This document shows, one piece after another, positions 52,170-60,999 of a stretch of DNA of 64,000 bases (its first letter is position 1; every line of letters begins with the position of its first letter). The translations under genes and the position numbers were made by a program. The notes below the pieces were generated by a model. It had not been told where the DNA came from and made no database searches. It saw only the letters and a program-made list of their open reading frames with translations. Origin of the DNA: Streptomyces monomycini. Lineage in GTDB: Bacteria > Actinomycetota > Actinomycetes > Streptomycetales > Streptomycetaceae. Location: NCBI RefSeq assembly GCF_022271435.1, contig NZ_JAFIQY010000006.1:124001-188000 (forward strand), read 5' to 3'.

Positions 52170-52940
52170 TCACGGCTTCACAGGCTGTGCGTAGTGGAGA
52201 TCCACTGTGCCGGAGTAGCCGGGCAGAGTCACCGTCTCGTGCTGGTCGACTTTCCAGCCGAGCCCGTAGGCGTTGACGTACTGCATGTAGTTCTGGATGG
52301 CCGGCGAAGCGGTCAGCGCCCTGCTCAGCTTCTCCCGGTCGCCGACGGCGGTGACCTTGTACGGGGGCGAGTAGACGCGGCCCTGGAGGATCAGGGTGTT
52401 GCCCACGCAGCGCACCGCGCTGGTGGAGATCAGCCGCTGGTCCATGACCCGGATCCCCTTGGCACCGCCCTGCCACAGGGCGTTGACCACGGCCTGCAGG
52501 TCCTGCTGGTGGATGACCAGATCGTTGGGCTGCGGCTCCGGCACGCCGGGGATCTTCGCGGTGGCGTTCGGCGGGGCGTCGGTGAGGGTGACGGTCATGC
52601 CCTGGCCGTCGACCGGCTTGGTGCCGGCGTTCTTCTCCAGCGCCGCGAGCCTGGCGTTCTCGGCCGCCGAGTTGCCGCTGTCCTGGTGCGCGAGGGTGTC
52701 GACCTCGTCGCGCAGTGCGGCGTTGCGCTCGTCGTGGGCGCCGTTCTTGTGGCTGCGTTCCTGGATGAGGTCGGACAGGCGCAGCATCGAGTCGTCGGAG
52801 CGCAGGTCCGTGCCGCGCGCGGTGTCGAAACTCAGCCAGAAGATCAGTCCGGCGAGCGCGAAGACGCCCAGGGTCAACAGACGCACCGGCCGCAGGCGGC
52901 GGCGCGGCGGGCGGCCGGGGGAGTCAGCGGAAGTGCTCAA
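52170..52940 (-). CDS. DUF881 membrane protein
   Basis: The 256-residue protein has an N-terminal membrane helix ([20 protein letters not shown], ~22-42), a coiled-coil-like stretch rich in Arg/Glu/Asp and the DUF881 core ([60 protein letters not shown]). DUF881 genes commonly lie next to crgA and sortases near the origin in actinobacteria; function is unknown. It is divergent from crgA. Confidence 0.88.
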   Translation of the reverse strand: MSTSADSPGRPPRRRLRPVRLLTLGVFALAGLIFWLSFDTARGTDLRSDDSMLRLSDLIQERSHKNGAHDERNAALRDEVDTLAHQDSGNSAAENARLAALEKNAGTKPVDGQGMTVTLTDAPPNATAKIPGVPEPQPNDLVIHQQDLQAVVNALWQGGAKGIRVMDQRLISTSAVRCVGNTLILQGRVYSPPYKVTAVGDREKLSRALTASPAIQNYMQYVNAYGLGWKVDQHETVTLPGYSGTVDLHYAQPVKP

Positions 52941-53089
52941 CGTACCCTTGCTCCTTACGACGCCGCGGAAGCACTACGCTAACGGACGCCCGGGGAGGGA
53001 ATCCGCTCCCCGTCGCGTCCCCGCCCGGCCCGCGTCAGCATCATCCGCCCTCAGTGCGGTCACGCAGATCATCGACAGGAGAGTTCCTC

Positions 53090-53347
53090 GTGCCGAAGTC
53101 ACGGATCCGCAAGAAGGACGACTTCACGCCGCCGCCGGCGAAGCAGACGACCAGTCTGCGCATGAGTTCCGGCCGGGGCTGGGTCGCCCCGGTGATGCTG
53201 GCGCTGTTTCTGATCGGTCTGGTGTGGATCGTGCTCTTCTATGTGACCGGGGGCGACATGCCCGTCAAGGCGATGGGCAACTGGAACATCGTGTGCGGGT
53301 TCGGCTTCATCGCGGTGGGCTTCGGCGTGTCCACCCAGTGGAAGTAG
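53090..53347 (+). CDS. crgA: Cell division inhibitor/septation regulator CrgA
   Basis: The 85-residue protein has a basic N-terminus ([18 protein letters not shown]) and two membrane helices ([20 protein letters not shown] and [16 protein letters not shown]), the CrgA pattern. In Streptomyces CrgA delays and positions FtsZ-ring formation in aerial hyphae; in mycobacteria it bridges FtsQ, FtsI and PBPs. GTG 53090 follows AGGAGAG. The gene is monocistronic and divergent from DUF881. Confidence 0.95.
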   Translation: MPKSRIRKKDDFTPPPAKQTTSLRMSSGRGWVAPVMLALFLIGLVWIVLFYVTGGDMPVKAMGNWNIVCGFGFIAVGFGVSTQWK

Positions 53348-53841
53348 CCCGGACCAGCAGCTGTCCCCGGTGACACCGGTCATCGGGGACGGTGACACCC
53401 GGCAGGCGGACCCGCTCCGCGGTACGGCCGCACCCGGCCGGACGGCCACCGCGCCGCCCCTGCGCGAGCGTCGCCGCGCAAGCCATGCCCAAGGCCATCC
53501 ACACAGTTATCCACAGCCGGGGAAAACTTCAGAAGATCTGTGGATAACTTCCCGGCCGTTGACGCCGGTGTGACCAGCGGTCCGTCACCCGGACCACCGT
53601 CCCGCCCCGTCCTGGCTGGGAAAACGCGCCTCTGTACAGGGTGGAACAGGCGTTCCCAACCCGGTGCACAAGATCCGACACGCGCTGTGGACAACCCGCA
53701 CCCGAAGCGTGGACGTCCGGTACCCGGAGCGTGATCAATCCATACCGGAGCGCCTCCCGGCGCCCTCACGGTCCGGCACGGAAAGATCACGCAACGCACC
53801 CCGCCCGGACCGATCCCGGCACGCTCCGCGCCCGCCGCCCC
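53348..53841. other. Intergenic region with a cluster of three DnaA-box-like sites
   Basis: The 494-bp gap between crgA and the convergent rhomboid gene contains TTATCCACA (53507-53515), TGTGGATAA (53539-53547) and TGTGGACAA (53686-53694). The first two are the arms of an 11-bp inverted repeat (GTTATCCACAG / CTGTGGATAAC) 21 bp apart. No gene is seen. Confidence 0.65.
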
Positions 53842-54750
53842 TCACCCCACCAGCTGGACGGTCCGCACCCACACCACCGCGACGATCACCAGGAACGCCA
53901 CCGCGAACGTCAGACCCTGCACCAGCGCCCGCCGCCCCCGCGGCGCGTGCACCATCCCGTACGTCACGGCCGCGCCCACGACCAGCCCGCCGACATGCGC
54001 CTGCCAGGCGATGTTGGGCCACGCGAACGTGAAGACCAGGTTGAGCGCCAGCAGGATCAGCACGGGCCGCATGTCGTAGTTCAGGCGGCGCATCAGTATG
54101 GCCGTCGCGCCGAGCAGCCCGAAGACCGCGCCGGACGCCCCCAGCGAGGGCTGGTTCTGCGCGGCGAGCAGGTACGACAGGGCGCTGCCGCCGAGCGCGG
54201 AGAGCAGGTAGAGCCCGATGAAGCGGACCCGTCCGAGGGCCGCCTCCAGCGGCGGGCCCAGCCACCACAGCGACAGCATGTTGAAGATGATGTGCATCGG
54301 CTCCTGGTGCAGGAAGGCCGCCGTCAGCAGGCGGTGGAACTCGCCCTCGGCGACGCCGATGAACGTCAGGTCCTCGGGGACGAAGGCCCCGCCGATCATC
54401 TCCAGGTTCTGGACCAGGCTGTCGCCCACCGCCAGCACCGCGATGAACACCGCGACGTTGATGCCGAGCAGGATCTTGGTGACCAGGCGGGTGTCCGCGG
54501 CGAGCGAGCCGCCCGCGAGCGTCCGGGGGGCGGTGGCCTGCGCCGTACGGCCCGTACCGCTGCCGCCGCGTACGCAGTCCGGGCACTGGAACCCGACCGA
54601 CGCGCTGACCATGCACTCGGGGCAGACCGGCCGCTCGCAGCGCGTACAGCTGATGCCCGTCGCACGGTCCGGATGGCGGTAGCAGCCGGGCGCGGCGTCG
54701 CCCGCCCGCGCGTCCTGCGGCTCCTGTGGGCTGCCCGGCGCCTGGTCCAT
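53842..54750 (-). CDS. Rhomboid intramembrane protease with N-terminal zinc-binding domain
   Basis: The 302-residue protein has an N-terminal B-box-like zinc region (CYRHPDRATGISCTRCERPV, CPECM, CPDC; residues 20-60) and six to seven membrane helices. The rhomboid signatures are MHIIFNMLSLWWLGPPLEAA, the serine in QPSLGASGAVFGLLGA and the histidine in NIAWQAHVGG. It cleaves membrane proteins within the bilayer; the zinc head may bind substrates or partners. ATG 54750 begins MDQAPGSPQEPQD. Confidence 0.93.
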   Translation of the reverse strand: MDQAPGSPQEPQDARAGDAAPGCYRHPDRATGISCTRCERPVCPECMVSASVGFQCPDCVRGGSGTGRTAQATAPRTLAGGSLAADTRLVTKILLGINVAVFIAVLAVGDSLVQNLEMIGGAFVPEDLTFIGVAEGEFHRLLTAAFLHQEPMHIIFNMLSLWWLGPPLEAALGRVRFIGLYLLSALGGSALSYLLAAQNQPSLGASGAVFGLLGATAILMRRLNYDMRPVLILLALNLVFTFAWPNIAWQAHVGGLVVGAAVTYGMVHAPRGRRALVQGLTFAVAFLVIVAVVWVRTVQLVG

Positions 54751-54917
54751 GGTCCCCTCGGTCCCTCGTCCGAATCCGTGCGGACGTCACCGCACGACGA
54801 AGTGCGCGCCCCACCCGATCTACGACCGGGCAGGGCGCAATGGTTCCCGCGGGTCCGCGGCCCGGGGCCGCTGCGGGTCTCCCGGGCCGGACGTCCGCGG
54901 TGACGCGGTACCGCGCG

Positions 54918-55445
54918 TCAGCGGGTCTCGACGACGACCGACTCGATCACGACGTCGTTGACCGGGCGGTCGGTGCGCGGGTTGGTCTGGGTCGCCGCGA
55001 TGGCGTCCACGACCTTCTTGCCCGCGTCGCTGGTGACCTCGCCGAAGATGGTGTGCTTGCCGGTCAGCCAGGCGGTCGCGGAGACCGTGATGAAGAACTG
55101 CGAGCCGTTGGTGCCCGGGCCGGCGTTGGCCATGGCGAGCAGGTACGGCTTGTTGAAGGCCAGGTCCGGGTGGAACTCGTCCTTGAACTCGTACCCCGGG
55201 CCGCCGGTGCCGTTGCCCAGCGGGTCGCCGCCCTGGATCATGAAACCGCTGATCACCCGGTGGAAGACGGTGCCGTCGTACAGCTTCTCCGTGGACTTCC
55301 TGCCGGTCTCCGGGTGGGTCCACTCGCGCTCGCCCTTGGCGAGTTCGACGAAGTTCTTCACCGTCGTCGGGGCGTGGTTCGGCAGGAGCCGAATCTCGAT
55401 GTCGCCCTGATTGGTCTTCAGGGTGGCGTAGAGCTCTTCAGCCAC
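54918..55445 (-). CDS. Cyclophilin-type peptidyl-prolyl isomerase
   Basis: The 175-residue cytoplasmic protein shows the cyclophilin core: TVKNFVELAKGEREW, YDGTVFHRVISGFMIQGGDP, YLLAMANAGPGTNGSQFFIT and KHTIFGEVTSDAGKKVVDAI. The active-site arginine is in FHRV. It speeds proline isomerisation in folding. GTG 55445 fits the length. It is transcribed toward the rhomboid gene. Confidence 0.95.
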   Translation of the reverse strand: MAEELYATLKTNQGDIEIRLLPNHAPTTVKNFVELAKGEREWTHPETGRKSTEKLYDGTVFHRVISGFMIQGGDPLGNGTGGPGYEFKDEFHPDLAFNKPYLLAMANAGPGTNGSQFFITVSATAWLTGKHTIFGEVTSDAGKKVVDAIAATQTNPRTDRPVNDVVIESVVVETR

Positions 55446-55754
55446 GATCTACCTTCCATAAGTCTGCACTGACGGTTCCCGATCCTCGCACGGCCGTGTG
55501 CCCCGCACCGGGACACCACCGCGTTCGGTTGTCCTTTCCGCCATCAGTACCGGCCGAACCGGCGCACGGCCCGGAAAACCGTGGCATTGTCATCGCAAGG
55601 CTCCGTATGGCCCCCAATGACCCGGATGCCCGCCCGCGCATGCCGTATGTCGCGCGGGCAGGCATGATCTTGAACCGGGTGGACAGGCGACACAGCAGAC
55701 ATCGGGGGACAACCCCCCGAGCCCCCCGGACACGCCACCGAGGAGGAGGATCCC
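55446..55754. promoter_or_regulatory. Divergent promoter region with 13-bp inverted repeat
   Basis: Between the cyclophilin and DUF5324 genes (309 bp). TGCCCGCCCGCGC (55627-55639) pairs with GCGCGGGCAGGCA (55652-55664) with one mismatch. No gene is seen in the gap, and no clear -35/-10 pair could be assigned. Confidence 0.45.
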
Positions 55755-56474
55755 GTGACCCGCAAGGACAGCGTGCGCGCGGCGACCAGTTCGGCCAAGG
55801 ACAGCGTGCGACACGCGGCGGAGGTGGTGGCTCCGTATGCCGGTACGGCCAAGGACACCGCCACGCACTACGCGCACGAGGCCCGCACGCGACTGGCACC
55901 CAAGGTGGCCGAGGCCGCTCACCAGGCCCGCAGCCAGTACGACGCCCACCTGCAGCCGCGTATCGAGCACGCCCGCGGCGCCCTGCCGCCGAAGGTGGAC
56001 GCCGCCGCGAGCCGCGCCGCCAAGCGCACCCGCAAGGCTGCCCGCCAGGCCGCCGAGTACACCGCCCCGCGCGTCGAGCACGCCGTGCACAGCGCACGCG
56101 CCGCCGCGGAACCGGTCCGCGAGCAGGCCGTGGCACGCGGCACGGCCGCCATCGCGGCCCTCCGTGGCCAGGTGTCGGCCAAGGAGATCGAGAAGCTCGT
56201 CAAGAAGCACAACCGCCGCCGCCGCGCCGGCAAGGCCGCCAAGCGGATCGCGGTCGTCGGCCTCCTCGCCGGCGGCGCCTACGCCGCCTGGAAGTGGTGG
56301 GACAAGCAGGCCAACCCGGACTGGCTGGTCGAGCCCCCCGCCCCCACCGAGGTCAGCGAACGCGCCAACCTGACCGCCGTGGACGGCACCGCGGAGGCGG
56401 CCGCCCTGGACCCGGAGGTCCAGGCCAAGCAGGCCGAAGCCGAAGCGGAGGAACGCGGCGGCCCCACCCCCTGA
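55755..56474 (+). CDS. DUF5324 membrane-associated helical protein
   Basis: The 239-residue protein is Ala/Arg/Lys/Glu-rich with long amphipathic helices (RAATSSAKDSVRHAAEVVAP; apolipoprotein- or YtxH-like), one C-terminal membrane segment (RIAVVGLLAGGAYAAWKWWD, ~160-180) and an acidic tail. This is the DUF5324 family of Streptomyces and relatives; function is unknown. GTG 55755 has the Shine-Dalgarno GAGGAGGAGG. Confidence 0.85.
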   Translation: MTRKDSVRAATSSAKDSVRHAAEVVAPYAGTAKDTATHYAHEARTRLAPKVAEAAHQARSQYDAHLQPRIEHARGALPPKVDAAASRAAKRTRKAARQAAEYTAPRVEHAVHSARAAAEPVREQAVARGTAAIAALRGQVSAKEIEKLVKKHNRRRRAGKAAKRIAVVGLLAGGAYAAWKWWDKQANPDWLVEPPAPTEVSERANLTAVDGTAEAAALDPEVQAKQAEAEAEERGGPTP

Positions 56475-56615
56475 CCCCGTGCCCTCCGGCGGCTCCCCGC
56501 CCCCGAAGTCTCCGGACCCGCCCGGCCCGCGCCGCAGCACCCCTCAGGAGTGCGCGGCACGGGCCGCTGCGCGTTCGGCACACCGGCGACAAATCCCCGG
56601 CCCGGACCGCAAAAA

Positions 56616-56651
56616 ACCCCTCCCACCTGCACTGAAGCAAGCGGGAGGGGT
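56616..56651 (-). terminator. Terminator of tRNA-Ala
   Basis: ACCCCTCCC and GGGAGGGGT form a stem with an 18-base loop. On the minus strand it is followed by TTTTTT (56611-56616), a clear rho-independent signal. Confidence 0.85.
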
Positions 56652-56660
56652 CTGACCATG

Positions 56661-56733
56661 TGGAGCCTAGGGGAGTCGAACCCCTGACATCTGCCATGCA
56701 AAGACAGCGCTCTACCAACTGAGCTAAGGCCCC
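56661..56733 (-). tRNA. tRNA-Ala (TGC)
   Basis: A 73-nt gene with 7-bp acceptor stem GGGGCCT/AGGCTCC (one G-U), anticodon loop TTTGCAT (TGC), T-loop GTTCGAC and discriminator A. CCA is not encoded. Confidence 0.97.
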
Positions 56734-56862
56734 GTCGCGAACCAGGGTACCCGGTGCCCGGGAGGTTTCCCGACCGGGTATCGCCGCGCGCAGGTGCTCT
56801 CCGTAGGATGCTTCGCGAGATTCGCGGCAGCGAAGCGCGATCGGGGAGACAGGGGAGACGCC

Positions 56863-57411
56863 ATGGACGCAGCACAGCAAGAAGCCACCGCGCGCGCTCG
56901 GGAGCTGCAGCGCAGCTGGTACGGCGAGCCCCTGGGAGCGTTGTTCCGCCGTCTCATCGACGATCTCGGTCTCAACCAGGCCCGCCTGGCGTCCGTACTG
57001 GGACTCTCCGCGCCCATGCTGTCCCAGCTCATGAGCGGTCAGCGGGCCAAGATCGGGAACCCGGCCGTCGTCCAGCGGGTCCAGGCCCTCCAGGAACTGG
57101 CGGGGCAGGTGGCGGACGGCAGTGTGAGTGCCGCCGAGGCCACCGACCGGATGGACGAGATCAAGAAGACCGCGGGCGGGTCGGTGCTGAACAACACCAC
57201 GCAGACCGCGTCGTCCACGGGGGCGACGACCGTACGGCGCGTGGTGCGCGAGATCCAGTCGCTGTTGCGCTCGGTTTCGGCCGCCGGTGACATCATCGAC
57301 GCCGCCAACACCCTCGCCCCCACCCACCCCGAACTGGCAGAGTTCCTCAGGGTCTACGGAGCGGGGCGCACCGCGGACGCGGTCTCCCACTACGAGGCCC
57401 ACCAGAGTTAG
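56863..57411 (+). CDS. Helix-turn-helix DNA-binding protein
   Basis: The 182-residue protein has an N-terminal HTH (LFRRLIDDLGLNQARLASVL, GLSAPMLSQLMSGQRAKIGN, residues ~25-65), then helices ending with an AEFLRVYGAGRTADAVSHYE tail. Targets are unknown. ATG 56863 has the Shine-Dalgarno GGGGAGA. It lies 78 bp before a Ser/Thr kinase, so the kinase might phosphorylate it; that is only a positional guess. Confidence 0.85.
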   Translation: MDAAQQEATARARELQRSWYGEPLGALFRRLIDDLGLNQARLASVLGLSAPMLSQLMSGQRAKIGNPAVVQRVQALQELAGQVADGSVSAAEATDRMDEIKKTAGGSVLNNTTQTASSTGATTVRRVVREIQSLLRSVSAAGDIIDAANTLAPTHPELAEFLRVYGAGRTADAVSHYEAHQS

Positions 57412-57489
57412 ACGGCGAGCAGCCGGGGTGGCGCGCGACGGCCCCCGGAAGTCGGGCAGTTCGGTGGTTCGGTAGGCGGACGGGGCACA

Positions 57490-58842
57490 ATGGGTGAGGT
57501 CTTCGCCGGTCGGTACGAGCTGATCGACCCGATCGGGCGGGGCGGTGTGGGAGCCGTGTGGCGCGCCTGGGACCAGCGGCGCCGCCGTTACGTGGCGGCC
57601 AAGGTGCTGCAGCAGAGCGACGCGCACACGCTGCTGCGCTTCGTACGGGAGCAGGCCGTACGGATCGACCACCCGCACGTGCTGGCCCCCGCGAGCTGGG
57701 CCGCGGACGACGACAAGGTCCTGTTCACCATGGACCTGGTGCACGGCGGCTCACTGGCGCACCTCGTGGGGGACTACGGGCCGCTGCCGCCACGCCTCGT
57801 GTGCGTACTGCTCGACCAGCTGCTGTCAGGGCTGACCGCGGTCCACGCGGAAGGCATCGTGCATCGCGACATCAAGCCCGCGAACGTCCTGCTGGAGTCG
57901 ACGGGGACCGGCCGGCCGCACGTGCGGCTGTCCGACTTCGGCATCGCGATGCGCAAGGGCGAGCCGCGGCTGACGGACGCCAATTACGTAGTGGGTACGC
58001 CCGGTTACTTCGCGCCGGAGCAGATGCTGGGCGCCGAGCCCGACTTTCCCGGCGACCTCTTCGCGGTCGGCCTGGTCGCGGTGAACCTGCTCACCGGCGC
58101 CAAGCCGGACGCCCAGAGCCTGGTCGAGCGCTTCACCGAGCACGGAACGCCGGAGGCGCCCGAGGACATCGCGGAGCCGCTGTGGCAGGTACTGGCGACT
58201 CTGCTGCAGCCGGACCCCGACCTGCGCTTCAAGACGGCCGTAGGCGCCCGCAAGGCACTGCTCGCGGCGGCCGAGCTGCTGCCGGAGGCGACGATCGAGG
58301 ACGAGGTCGTCGAGGTCTTCGATCACATCGGGCCGCTGCCTGCCGGGTTCGGGCCGGACGGTCCGCTACGGGAGAGGTCGCCGCAGCGGGCGGAAGAGGG
58401 GCTGACGGAGCCGGAGGAGGGGCCGGGGCAGGCACGGGAACAGGGGCACGCACAGAGGCAGGAACAGAGGCAGATTCGGGAGCGGTCAGGGCAACCGGAG
58501 CAGCCGGGTGCCGCACCATCGACGCCGCCGCCCGCGCCCACCACTCCGCCCACCCCGTCCCCGGGGCGCACGCCCGACACCGGCAGCGCCCCCTTGGGGC
58601 CGCCCTCCACCGGCATGCCCGCCCCACAACTCCCTACCACCCCACCGCCTTTCCCCCCGGCCACCCGCCCCTACACCCCCGACCGCGCCCATCCCCTCCC
58701 GCCCTCCAGCCGGGCAGCGGCCCGCCGGCATCGGGCCGTGCCGCGGCGGCCCCCCGGGCCGCCGCCTAAGGTTGCCGTCCCGGTGATCGTCGTGGCGCTG
58801 CTCTGCATCGCGTTCGGTGTCTGGGCTCTGGCTGTCAGCTGA
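57490..58842 (+). CDS. Ser/Thr kinase with C-terminal tail anchor
   Basis: The 450-residue kinase has GRYELIDPIGRGGVGAVWRA, VHRDIKPANVLLESTG, VRLSDFGIAMRKGEPRL, GTPGYFAPEQMLG, residues 7-265. A Glu/Gln then Pro-rich linker of ~150 residues follows, and a short membrane helix (AVPVIVVALLCIAFGVWALA) at the extreme C-terminus. There is no extracellular sensor, so regulation is cytoplasmic. The lysine of the VAIK motif is in YVAAKVLQ. It follows the HTH gene on the same strand. Confidence 0.93.
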   Translation: MGEVFAGRYELIDPIGRGGVGAVWRAWDQRRRRYVAAKVLQQSDAHTLLRFVREQAVRIDHPHVLAPASWAADDDKVLFTMDLVHGGSLAHLVGDYGPLPPRLVCVLLDQLLSGLTAVHAEGIVHRDIKPANVLLESTGTGRPHVRLSDFGIAMRKGEPRLTDANYVVGTPGYFAPEQMLGAEPDFPGDLFAVGLVAVNLLTGAKPDAQSLVERFTEHGTPEAPEDIAEPLWQVLATLLQPDPDLRFKTAVGARKALLAAAELLPEATIEDEVVEVFDHIGPLPAGFGPDGPLRERSPQRAEEGLTEPEEGPGQAREQGHAQRQEQRQIRERSGQPEQPGAAPSTPPPAPTTPPTPSPGRTPDTGSAPLGPPSTGMPAPQLPTTPPPFPPATRPYTPDRAHPLPPSSRAAARRHRAVPRRPPGPPPKVAVPVIVVALLCIAFGVWALAVS

Positions 58843-58936
58843 CGGGTGCATGTCGCCGCCCCGCTGTCTGGCCTCCAGATGCCAGCTGACGCGCGGTATA
58901 CCGCCGCCTGGCAAGTTCCCGGGAGTACGGCGCAGA

Positions 58937-60313
58937 TCACTGCTGCCCGCGCCCCCCAGCACCCCTCCAGCGCGCTGCCACCGTCCACACCCCCAGCGCC
59001 AGCAGCAGCACCGCCCCCGTACTGATGCCGCCATACCCCAACACGCGCAACCTGCTGCCCGACGCCACCTGTCGCGTCGTCATGCCTTCTTCAGCAGCGG
59101 CGCGTTGCTTCGGCGACACAGAGAAGTCGGTGGTTTTCTCCCGGTAGTCGGGCCCGCGCTGTGGGCGTCCCGCCGGGTCGACGCGCAGTGTGATCGGGGT
59201 GCCGTTCTCGAAGTACTTCGCGGCGTCCGGGTGCAGCGACACGGCGAGGTAGTACGAGCCCGCGAAGCGCATCGCGCTGACCGGTGCGGTGGCGTTGTAG
59301 CGGTTGCCGTAGTCCACCGGTGCCGTGGCGAGCTTGGCGGCGGCCGGCTTGCCGTCGTACGCGATGAAGCGGGTGTCGCTGACCGGGCCGCGCGCCGGGT
59401 TGTAGACCCCCAGCCCCAGCGCACTCGCCACGAGCCGTGAGCCGGCCACCGCGCCCCGCCCGCGGAGCGCGGCGCCGCCGTCCGCCAGCGTCCCGCCCGG
59501 CAGCTCGACGCTCACGCTCAGCTGCTGCCCCCAGTCCACCGGCACCCGGTAGAACCGGGTCTCCCCCGGCCTGATGCGGTCCTGCCACACCCCTTTGCCG
59601 ATCGGTCCGGCGTCGTTGAAGCCGGTGCCGCCCTCGGCGTTCTTCTTCGTGCCGCCGGTCAGCGGTACGGGCGTTGCCGTGGACCAGGTGCCCGGGGCGG
59701 GCTGGGCGGGTGGTGAGCCCGTGATCCCGGGCTCGCGCTGGAAGCGGAGCTCTACGGGCCAGCGGTCCGCCCCCGGTGCCGAGACCTTGCCGACCCGCTT
59801 GACCACGAAGTAGTAGGCGCCCGCCTTCTGGCAGTTGGTCCGCGGCCCGTCGGCGCGCCGGGTGACATAGTCGGCTATCGGGTACGCCATGCCGCGGCCG
59901 TGGAAGGCCGTACTCCCGCCGGGGGAGCAGGCGTTGCCGTCGGCGTCACGGAGGCTGACCTTCAGGCTGTCGGTGTGGTCCGCGACCTCACTGCCGGGCC
60001 GGGGCGCCGCCACCGCGGAGAAGTAGGCGCTGGACTTCTCGTCCAGCCGCACCGCGTAGTGCTTCTCGTCGCCGCGGGCGAGGGTGTCGGTGTAGGTTCC
60101 GGGGTCGATACGCGGCGCGCCGGACGGTCTCTGGGTGCCCTGTACGGGCTGGGCGCCGGCCGCCGTCCTGTAGGCGGGCGGGCCGTTCCGTAAACCGTCC
60201 GCGGGCCCTGCCGCCGCGGCCCCCGCCAGCGCCGGTACGGATACGAGTACGGGCACCAGGACGGGCACCAGCCTCCCGGCGCGCCCACTCCTTCGCGTAC
60301 GCCCCCTTGCCAC
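58937..60313 (-). CDS. Secreted or surface protein with C-terminal TM anchor
   Basis: The family is not recognised. The 458-residue protein has a twin-basic N-terminus and signal-like helix (LVPVLVPVLVSVPALAGAAA), two related beta-rich segments (HYAVRLDEKSSAYFSAVAAP; TRFYRVPVDWGQQLSVSVEL) that suggest duplicated jelly-roll or pre-peptidase-like folds, and a C-terminal membrane helix (GGISTGAVLLLALGVWTVAA) with positive tail. Codon 41 is TTA (60191-60193), so expression may depend on bldA. GTG 60313 is the longest start. It may be exported by Sec and kept at the membrane. Confidence 0.75.
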   Translation of the reverse strand: MARGRTRRSGRAGRLVPVLVPVLVSVPALAGAAAAGPADGLRNGPPAYRTAAGAQPVQGTQRPSGAPRIDPGTYTDTLARGDEKHYAVRLDEKSSAYFSAVAAPRPGSEVADHTDSLKVSLRDADGNACSPGGSTAFHGRGMAYPIADYVTRRADGPRTNCQKAGAYYFVVKRVGKVSAPGADRWPVELRFQREPGITGSPPAQPAPGTWSTATPVPLTGGTKKNAEGGTGFNDAGPIGKGVWQDRIRPGETRFYRVPVDWGQQLSVSVELPGGTLADGGAALRGRGAVAGSRLVASALGLGVYNPARGPVSDTRFIAYDGKPAAAKLATAPVDYGNRYNATAPVSAMRFAGSYYLAVSLHPDAAKYFENGTPITLRVDPAGRPQRGPDYREKTTDFSVSPKQRAAAEEGMTTRQVASGSRLRVLGYGGISTGAVLLLALGVWTVAARWRGAGGRGQQ

Positions 60314-60335
60314 GAGCCACCCCTCACCACATTTG

Positions 60336-60365
60336 CTTTTGCAAGCTACTTATGTGCTTTGGCAA
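60336..60365. promoter_or_regulatory. Direct repeats CTTTTGCAA / CTTTGGCAA
   Basis: CTTTTGCAA (60336-60344) and CTTTGGCAA (60357-60365), 21 bp apart (two helical turns), in an AT-rich patch 23 bp upstream of the secreted-protein gene. The spacing suits a dimeric regulator. The regulator is unknown. Confidence 0.4.
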
Positions 60366-60415
60366 ACCCGTCGGGATGGCCGCGTCGCGCGCCGTCCCGC
60401 CCCCGGACGCACGAG

Positions 60416-60446
60416 ACCCCGGTCACCGTCACACGGTGGCCGGGGT
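60416..60446. terminator. Terminator-like hairpin
   Basis: A 13-bp stem (ACCCCGGTCACCG / CGGTGGCCGGGGT, one G-T) with a 5-base loop, just past the DLW-39 stop on the minus strand. Confidence 0.65.
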
Positions 60447-60476
60447 ACGTACGTTGACTACGAACTGCTCTGCGTC

Positions 60477-60611
60477 TCACACACCCGAACCTGCGGGCAC
60501 GGAGTCGGTCGCCTCCGTCCACAGATCCTGCTCGGCGCGATCCGCCTGGATCTGGCGGTACACGAGGAGCCCGCCGATGGCGGCCAGTGCGACCAGGAGA
60601 AGCTTCTTCAC
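60477..60611 (-). CDS. DLW-39 family small membrane protein
   Basis: A 44-residue protein with an N-terminal hydrophobic helix (KKLLLVALAAIGGLLVYRQI) and the signature EQDLWTEATDSVPAG of the DLW-39 family, conserved beside tRNA genes near oriC in actinobacteria. Function is unknown. GTG 60611 has GAGG upstream; the longer frame to 60758 is rejected because the family starts here. Confidence 0.85.
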   Translation of the reverse strand: MKKLLLVALAAIGGLLVYRQIQADRAEQDLWTEATDSVPAGSGV

Positions 60612-60765
60612 CGCGCGACCTCGTCTTTCGTTGACGTAGGGGACCTCTGGGGGCCGATGATACACACCGGCCGATACCGATCGGTGACCTAGGGCCCGAC
60701 CCATGCGCAATGGTGCACCGCCCGTCACCGCCCGCCCCCGCTCATCCGGCGTGAGCACCCCGGAC

Positions 60766-60805
60766 GCGAGAGAGGCCCCACCGTCTCCGGTGGGGCCTCT
60801 CTCGC
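60766..60805. terminator. Long hairpin after tRNA-Ile
   Basis: A 17-bp perfect stem (GCGAGAGAGGCCCCACC and its complement) with a 6-base loop, directly 3' of tRNA-Ile on the minus strand. No T-run follows. Confidence 0.75.
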
Positions 60806-60807
60806 GC

Positions 60808-60884
60808 TGGTGGGGCTAACAGGACTTGAACCTGTGGCCTCTTCCTTATCAGGGAAGCGCTCTAACCGTCTGAGCTATAGCCCC
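60808..60884 (-). tRNA. tRNA-Ile (GAT), CCA encoded
   Basis: A 77-nt gene including an encoded CCA end (74 nt without). Acceptor stem GGGGCTA/TAGCCCC, anticodon loop CTGATAA (GAT) and T-loop GTTCAAG. The other two tRNAs in the window lack CCA. Confidence 0.97.
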
Positions 60885-60955
60885 GCGCTGCACCGAAAGA
60901 TTAGCGCACTTCAGAGGCATTCCCAAAATCGTGCGCCGGGAGCCCCCGGGCCCCC

Positions 60956-60982
60956 GGGAGGGGCCGCCGAACGGCCCCTCCC
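60956..60982 (-). terminator. Terminator after DUF3566
   Basis: An 11-bp perfect stem (GGGAGGGGCCG / CGGCCCCTCCC) with loop TTCGG on the minus strand, 18 bp past the DUF3566 stop. It probably ends the gyrA operon. Confidence 0.75.
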
Positions 60983-60999
60983 GAGGACGCCCGCGTCCG

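Noticed and set aside
53507-53694. Origin of replication oriC
   Set aside because: Only three boxes, no adjacent dnaA or dnaN, no AT-rich unwinding element; treated as a DnaA-binding cluster instead.
60477-60758. 93-residue version of the DLW-39 protein
   Set aside because: The upstream ~49 residues do not look like the family and cross promoter sequence; the GTG at 60611 gives the normal size.
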